Shown here: positions 60,299 through 64,000 of the stretch, one piece after another
How the letters are laid out: each line of letters starts with the position of its first letter
Numbering within the stretch: position 1 is the stretch's first letter
NCBI RefSeq assembly: GCF_051257895.1
Contig: NZ_CP194331.1
Location: 682,001 to 746,000 of the forward strand
Source of the DNA: Gallionella straubiae
GTDB taxonomy: Bacteria > Pseudomonadota > Gammaproteobacteria > Burkholderiales > Gallionellaceae
DNA: 64,000 nucleotides
Reading direction: 5' to 3'
Position numbers and translations under genes: made by a program
The notes under the pieces: generated by a model
The model's input: only the letters and a program-made list of their open reading frames with translations
What the model was told of the DNA's origin: nothing
Databases searched by the model: none

Positions 60299-60907
60299 TT
60301 AAACGCGCTTTTCCAGTACCTGGTCCGCCAGGCCGTATTTCACCGCATCCGGCGCGCTCAGGAAATTATCGCGATCCGTGTCGCGCTCGATGGTCTCGAC
60401 CGGTTGGCCGGTATGCTGCGCAAGCAATTGATTGAGCTTCTGCTTCAGGTACAGAATCTCGCGCGCGTGGATTTCGATATCCGACGCCTGGCCGCGGAAG
60501 CCACCCAGCGGCTGATGGATCATCACACGCGAATTGGGCAGGCAGAAGCGCTTGCCTTTCTCGCCCGCCGCGAGCAGAAACGCACCCATGCTGGCCGCCT
60601 GGCCGATGCACAGCGTGCTGACATTCGGCTTGATGAACTGCATGGTGTCGTAAATCGCCATGCCGGCAGTCACGGACCCCCCCGGCGAATTGATGTAGAA
60701 ATGGATATCCTTGTCCGGGTTTTCCGATTCCAGGAACAGCATCTGCGCCACGATCAGGTTCGCCGTGTGGTCGTTGACCTCGCCGACCAGGAACACCACA
60801 CGCTCCTTGAGCAGGCGCGAATAGATGTCATACGCCCGCTCGCCGCGCCCGCTGGTCTCTACGACCATCGGGATCAAACCGATATTCTGTGGCTCCACAT
60901 AATGCAT
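60299..60907 (-). CDS. clpP: ClpP protease proteolytic subunit
   Basis: 202 residues with the catalytic triad Ser in GQAASMGAFLLAAG, His in VMIHQPLGG and the Asp further on. N-terminal propeptide precedes the PMVVETSGRGERAYDIYSRLL start of the mature protein. Forms a tetradecamer with ClpX. Confidence 0.97.
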   Translation of the reverse strand: MHYVEPQNIGLIPMVVETSGRGERAYDIYSRLLKERVVFLVGEVNDHTANLIVAQMLFLESENPDKDIHFYINSPGGSVTAGMAIYDTMQFIKPNVSTLCIGQAASMGAFLLAAGEKGKRFCLPNSRVMIHQPLGGFRGQASDIEIHAREILYLKQKLNQLLAQHTGQPVETIERDTDRDNFLSAPDAVKYGLADQVLEKRV

Positions 60908-60911
60908 CGCG

Positions 60912-62210
60912 TCATTTCTCCATCAATTCGTTAAAGGGAATGGCCTTGTCCGTCGCCTTTGCCTGCCCCATCGTCCATCCTACGATGTTTTCTTCCAGCA
61001 CCAGATTCTCGATCTCCTGCAACTGAGAGGGATTTGCGTAAAACCAGCGCACCACCTCTTCAGAGTCGTCAAAGCTTTGCGCGTAATCCTCTACCAGAGC
61101 GCGCACCTGCTCGGGTTTTGCTCTCAGGTCATGTTTCTGCGTCAGATCGGCCATAATCAGGCCGAGCCTGACGCGCCTTTCTGCACGTTCGAAAAACAAT
61201 TCCGGCGGCAATGCCATGTCCTTCATCTTCATGCCGCGCGATTCCATTTCCTGGGCGGTTTGCTGCATCAGGCTCCGTGCCTCCCATTCCACTAGCGCCT
61301 TGGGCACATCGAACTTCGCCGCCTTCAGCAAAGCGTCCATCGCCGTTTCCTTGTTGCGCAGCTTCAGGCGACGCGCCACTTCACGCTGCAGGTTGGTGCG
61401 CACCTCGCTCTCCAGCTTGCTGACATCGCCACCCTCGATGCCGACGTCTTCGGCAAACTTGGCGTCCGCTTCCGGCAGCTTGGGCGCCTCGACCTTGTGC
61501 AACGTAACGGTGAAAGTCACCTGTTTGCCCGCCACATCCTTGCCGTGATAATCGGCCGGAAAAGTCATGTCGAAAGATTTGGTCTCACCGGCCTTCATGC
61601 CGGTGATGGCCGATTCGAACTCCGGCAGCATGCGCCCCACCCCCAGTTGGAAAGGGTAATCCCTGGCTTCGCCGCCCTGGAAGACCTCGCCGCCCAGCTT
61701 GCCGGTAAAATCGATGCGCACCTGATCATCGGCTTGTGCGGCGCGATCCACCGGCTCGAAGGTGGCACGCTGCTTGCGCAGCGTCAGGATGGTGTTGTCC
61801 ACGTCGGCCTGCGACAATTCGCAAACCACGCGCTCCAGCGCCTCACCCGACAGATCGCCCATCGCCACTTCCGGGTACACCTCGAAAGTTGCGCTGTATT
61901 CAACCTGATCGGCACTCAGATCGTTGGTCTTGATCTCGAATTGCGGATACCCAGCCACCCTCAGGTTATTGAGTTGTGCAGCCTCGTCGAATGAACGCTG
62001 CAGCGCCTCGCCCAGGGCTTCCTGATGCGCCTGCGCGCCGTAATGCTGCTCCAGTATCTTTGCCGGGATTTTGCCCGGACGGAACCCGGCAATCTTTGCG
62101 GTACGGCCGATCTTTTTCAGCCGGGCAGCAACCTCACCGCGGATGACTTGTTGAGGAATGGCTGCGTTAAGACGGCGTTCTAACGCGCTCACAGTTTCTA
62201 CGCTGGACAT
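60912..62210 (-). CDS. tig: Trigger factor
   Basis: 432 residues: N-terminal ribosome-binding domain with the GFRPGKIP signature, an FKBP-type prolyl isomerase domain (DQVRIDFTGKLGGEVFQGG, LGVGRMLPEFE) and the C-terminal arm domain. Cotranslational chaperone at the peptide exit. 4 bp upstream of clpP. Confidence 0.97.
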   Translation of the reverse strand: MSSVETVSALERRLNAAIPQQVIRGEVAARLKKIGRTAKIAGFRPGKIPAKILEQHYGAQAHQEALGEALQRSFDEAAQLNNLRVAGYPQFEIKTNDLSADQVEYSATFEVYPEVAMGDLSGEALERVVCELSQADVDNTILTLRKQRATFEPVDRAAQADDQVRIDFTGKLGGEVFQGGEARDYPFQLGVGRMLPEFESAITGMKAGETKSFDMTFPADYHGKDVAGKQVTFTVTLHKVEAPKLPEADAKFAEDVGIEGGDVSKLESEVRTNLQREVARRLKLRNKETAMDALLKAAKFDVPKALVEWEARSLMQQTAQEMESRGMKMKDMALPPELFFERAERRVRLGLIMADLTQKHDLRAKPEQVRALVEDYAQSFDDSEEVVRWFYANPSQLQEIENLVLEENIVGWTMGQAKATDKAIPFNELMEK

Positions 62211-62245
62211 GCTTGAGTTCCTTGAGTTGAAGTTAAATTAGTTGC

Positions 62246-62330
62246 TGGTGCGAAAGGAGAGACTCGAACTCTCACGCCGTGAGGCGCTGGAACCTAAATC
62301 CAGTGCGTCTACCAATTCCGCCACTTTCGC
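62246..62330 (-). tRNA. tRNA-Leu (TAG)
   Basis: 85 nt with encoded CCA and a long variable arm (CGCCTCACGGCG), as expected of class II tRNAs. Acceptor GCGAAAG/CTTTCGC, anticodon TAG (complement at 62294-62296), T-arm GAGAG-TTCGAGT-CTCTC. Lies upstream of tig on the same strand. Confidence 0.97.
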
Positions 62331-62373
62331 GCTGTTTATTCCAGCCTGCCGGGCGGATTATAGCATCAGGAGT

Positions 62374-63519
62374 TCATTTTATCCCCACCACCGTGCGCCC
62401 GCGCAGCCTGCCTTGCAGCATCAGCGGAAACACTTGCGGCAGCTCGGCGAAGGGCACGCTATGCGCCACCTGCGCCAACAATTTCGGGCGCAGGTCAGAT
62501 GCCAGGCGCCGCCAGATTTCGCGGCGCAGCGGCATCGCGGTGGCGGCGGAATCGATGCCGATCAGGCGCACACCGCGCAGGATGAAGGGTATCACCGTGG
62601 TGTGCAGCTCGATGCCGCCCGCGTTGCCGAAGCTCGCAATCACGCCGTCCTGCTGCATGGTGCGCGTGAGCCACGCCAGCGTCTCGCCGCCCACCGCGTC
62701 CAGCGCACCCGCCCACTGCGCCTTTTCCAGCGGGCGCGTGCCCATCACCAGTTCCTTGCGCGGCAGGATTTCCGCCACGCCGAGCGATTTCAGGTATTCG
62801 TGTTCGGCTTCCTTCCCGGTCAACGCGACTACATGGTAGCCAAGCTGCGCGAGCATCTGGATCGCGAGGCTCGCTACCCCGCCGGTCGCCCCGGTCACGA
62901 TCACCTTGCCGCTCTCGGGGCGCAACTCGTTCTGCTCCAGTCGATGGATGGACAGCGCGGCGGCGAAGCCCGCCGTGCCGATCGCCATCGCATCGAATAG
63001 CGTCAGCCCCTGCGGCAACTGCGCCTCCGACACGTTACTGGTGGAACTACTAGCCATTCGACTAGGCGAGCCAACTACGCTCGCCAAGTCGCTGGTTATG
63101 GCGAAGCCGGCCGCTTGCGGGAGGAGGTGCGATGCTGTTGCTCCCGCACCCGTCGGCTCCGCCGCACCGTGTCGCAACAGCACCACCCAGTCCGCCGGCA
63201 CCCGCGCGTACTCGGCAAATCCGCCGTCGTGATCCACACCCATGCCATAACCGGTGACCAACACCTCGTCGCCGGGCTTGTAGCGCGCATCCGACGAGCT
63301 TGCCACCACGCCCGCCGCATCCACTCCGCCGACACAGGGGAAGCGGCGCACCACCCTGCCCGCGCCGGTCGCCGCGAGCGCGTCCTTGTAGTTCACGCTG
63401 GAGTAGTGCACGCGAATCACCACCTCGCCGGGATCGAGATCGTCCAGCGCGAGCTCGACGAAACGGCCGGCAGATTTGCCGTTGTCTTCGAAAATCCGGT
63501 AGGCGCGAAAGAGGCTCAT
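62374..63519 (-). CDS. YhdH-type acrylyl-CoA reductase-like oxidoreductase with in-frame insertion
   Basis: 381 residues of the medium-chain dehydrogenase family: GroES-like N-terminal domain (VHYSSVNYKDALAATG) and Rossmann domain (VTGATGGVASLAIQMLAQLGYHVVALTG). YhdH-type enzymes use NADPH to reduce acrylyl-CoA and related enones. Relatives are about 327 residues; about 54 extra residues (LLRHGAAEPTG ... NVSEAQ) sit between WVV and LPQGLTLFDAMAIGTAGF, encoded by a structured repeat. The extra loop lies at the domain junction, so activity may or may not survive. ATG at 63519 overlaps the upstream stop. Confidence 0.85.
   Translation of the reverse strand: MSLFRAYRIFEDNGKSAGRFVELALDDLDPGEVVIRVHYSSVNYKDALAATGAGRVVRRFPCVGGVDAAGVVASSSDARYKPGDEVLVTGYGMGVDHDGGFAEYARVPADWVVLLRHGAAEPTGAGATASHLLPQAAGFAITSDLASVVGSPSRMASSSTSNVSEAQLPQGLTLFDAMAIGTAGFAAALSIHRLEQNELRPESGKVIVTGATGGVASLAIQMLAQLGYHVVALTGKEAEHEYLKSLGVAEILPRKELVMGTRPLEKAQWAGALDAVGGETLAWLTRTMQQDGVIASFGNAGGIELHTTVIPFILRGVRLIGIDSAATAMPLRREIWRRLASDLRPKLLAQVAHSVPFAELPQVFPLMLQGRLRGRTVVGIK
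63019..63180 (-). repeat. In-frame structured repeat inside the YhdH-type gene
   Basis: 162 bp, a multiple of three and free of stops in the coding frame. It has a perfect hairpin GGCGAGC-CAACTAC-GCTCGCC (plus strand) and several weaker ones. At one end it carries TAACGTGTCGGAGG on the coding strand (63024-63037), identical to 14 bases at one end of the ccmC-ccmD insert and overlapping CGTGTCGGAG in the second repeat after proB. Edges are inferred from the protein family. Confidence 0.65.
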
Positions 63520-64000
63520 CACAAGTCCAGCAACACCCGTCCCGGATATTCCAGGGCTTCCTTGATGGCGACGAGGAACTGCACCGCCTCGCGCCCGTCG
63601 ATGATGCGGTGGTCGTAGGACAGCGCGAGGTAGTTCATCGGGCGGATCACCACCTGGCCGTTCTCGGCCACCGGGCGATCCTTGGTGGCGTGGATGCCGA
63701 GAATGGCGGATTGCGGCGGGTTGATGATCGGAGTGGAGAGCATCGAACCGAACACGCCGCCGTTGGTGATGGAGAATGTGCCGCCGGCGAGCTCTTCCAT
63801 CGTGAGCTTGCCGCTCCTGGCGCGTTCCGCAAAATCGGCGACCTGCTTTTCGATGGCTGCGAAGGAAAGCTTGTCCGCATCGCGAATGACCGGCACGACC
63901 AGGCCGCGCTCGCTGCCAATGGCCATGCCGATGTCAAAATAGCCGTGGTAGACGATGTCGTTGCCGTCCACAGAGGCGTTGACAATCGGGAACCTCTGCA
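63519..64000 (-). CDS. sucB: 2-oxoacid dehydrogenase E2 acyltransferase, probably SucB, 3' part
   Basis: The last 160 residues of an E2 core; the gene continues past the window. The catalytic motif YDHRIIDGRE (His and Asp), IGSERGLVVPVIRDAD and GGTFSITNGGVFGSMLSTPIINPPQSAILG are typical of dihydrolipoyl succinyltransferase of the 2-oxoglutarate dehydrogenase complex. The short C-terminus YPGRVLLDL is the SucB ending. The next gene downstream on this strand is the YhdH-type oxidoreductase, overlapping by 1 bp. Confidence 0.9.
   Translation of the reverse strand, partial: QRFPIVNASVDGNDIVYHGYFDIGMAIGSERGLVVPVIRDADKLSFAAIEKQVADFAERARSGKLTMEELAGGTFSITNGGVFGSMLSTPIINPPQSAILGIHATKDRPVAENGQVVIRPMNYLALSYDHRIIDGREAVQFLVAIKEALEYPGRVLLDL

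Noticed and set aside
1..64000. CRISPR arrays, intact insertion sequences, prophage or rRNA genes
   Set aside because: No regularly spaced repeat-spacer pattern, no transposase, integrase or phage structural gene, and no rRNA segment was seen.

Overview
The window reads as chromosome of a betaproteobacterium. The gene order (trigger factor-clpP-clpX-lon-hupB-tRNAs-ppiD; fmdB-DUF502-aspS-nudB-nadA; rplU-rpmA-obgE-proB) and protein sequences fit that class. A decaheme MtrA/MtoA-type cytochrome with an MtrB/PioB-type porin beside a full cytochrome c maturation operon suggests a lineage with extracellular iron or metal electron transfer, such as Gallionellaceae. That placement is inference; no rRNA is present.

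Layout. 0-8 kb: partial Nudix gene, trxA, rho, a PilZ and an HDOD signalling gene, then rplU-rpmA-obgE-proB. 7.9-17.8 kb: mostly minus strand, with pbpG, an ATM1-type ABC exporter, the cardiolipin synthase/EEP pair, nadA-nudB, a barnase-type RNase with barstar, aspS, DUF502 and fmdB. 18-24.8 kb: a chemoreceptor, uvrB, an exported Sm-like protein, a DUF2784 gene lacking a normal start, a possible structured RNA, and aspC. 24.9-30.2 kb: two AsmA-type proteins, one fused to a coiled coil and a class III nucleotide cyclase. 30.3-33.4 kb: tRNA-Asn followed by a low-GC accessory patch with an HTH gene between two related direct repeats, a duplicated kinase-like protein and a HEPN-like protein.

34.8-52 kb is one long minus-strand block and the most interesting part. 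In order of transcription it has a sensor kinase and NtrC-type regulator, decaheme mtrA, porin mtrB, an NrfJ-like protein, SHP and diheme cytochromes, a cytochrome b561-diheme fusion, and ccmABCDEFGHI. Upstream of mtrA is a near-perfect sigma54 promoter, and about 100 bp further upstream are two palindromes exactly 20 bp apart. I infer a regulated electron-transfer module: quinone pool - cytochrome b/diheme - periplasmic cytochromes - MtrA/MtrB - outside, or the reverse.

52.5-64 kb: a Rossmann-like orphan possibly related to FabMG, ppiD, tRNA-Asp, tRNA-Val, hupB, lon, clpX, clpP, tig, tRNA-Leu, a YhdH-type oxidoreductase and the 3' end of an E2 acyltransferase gene (probably sucB).

A second theme is a family of structured repeats. 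Two tandem copies follow proB, one separates ccmC from ccmD with a 17-bp duplication at its ends, and one lies in frame inside the YhdH-type gene. A separate small palindrome lies in frame inside nadA. Shared words (AGTTGCGGYGCAGGCTCAT, TAACGTGTCGGAGG) and hairpins that keep their form while changing their arms suggest an undescribed mobile or RNA-structured repeat.
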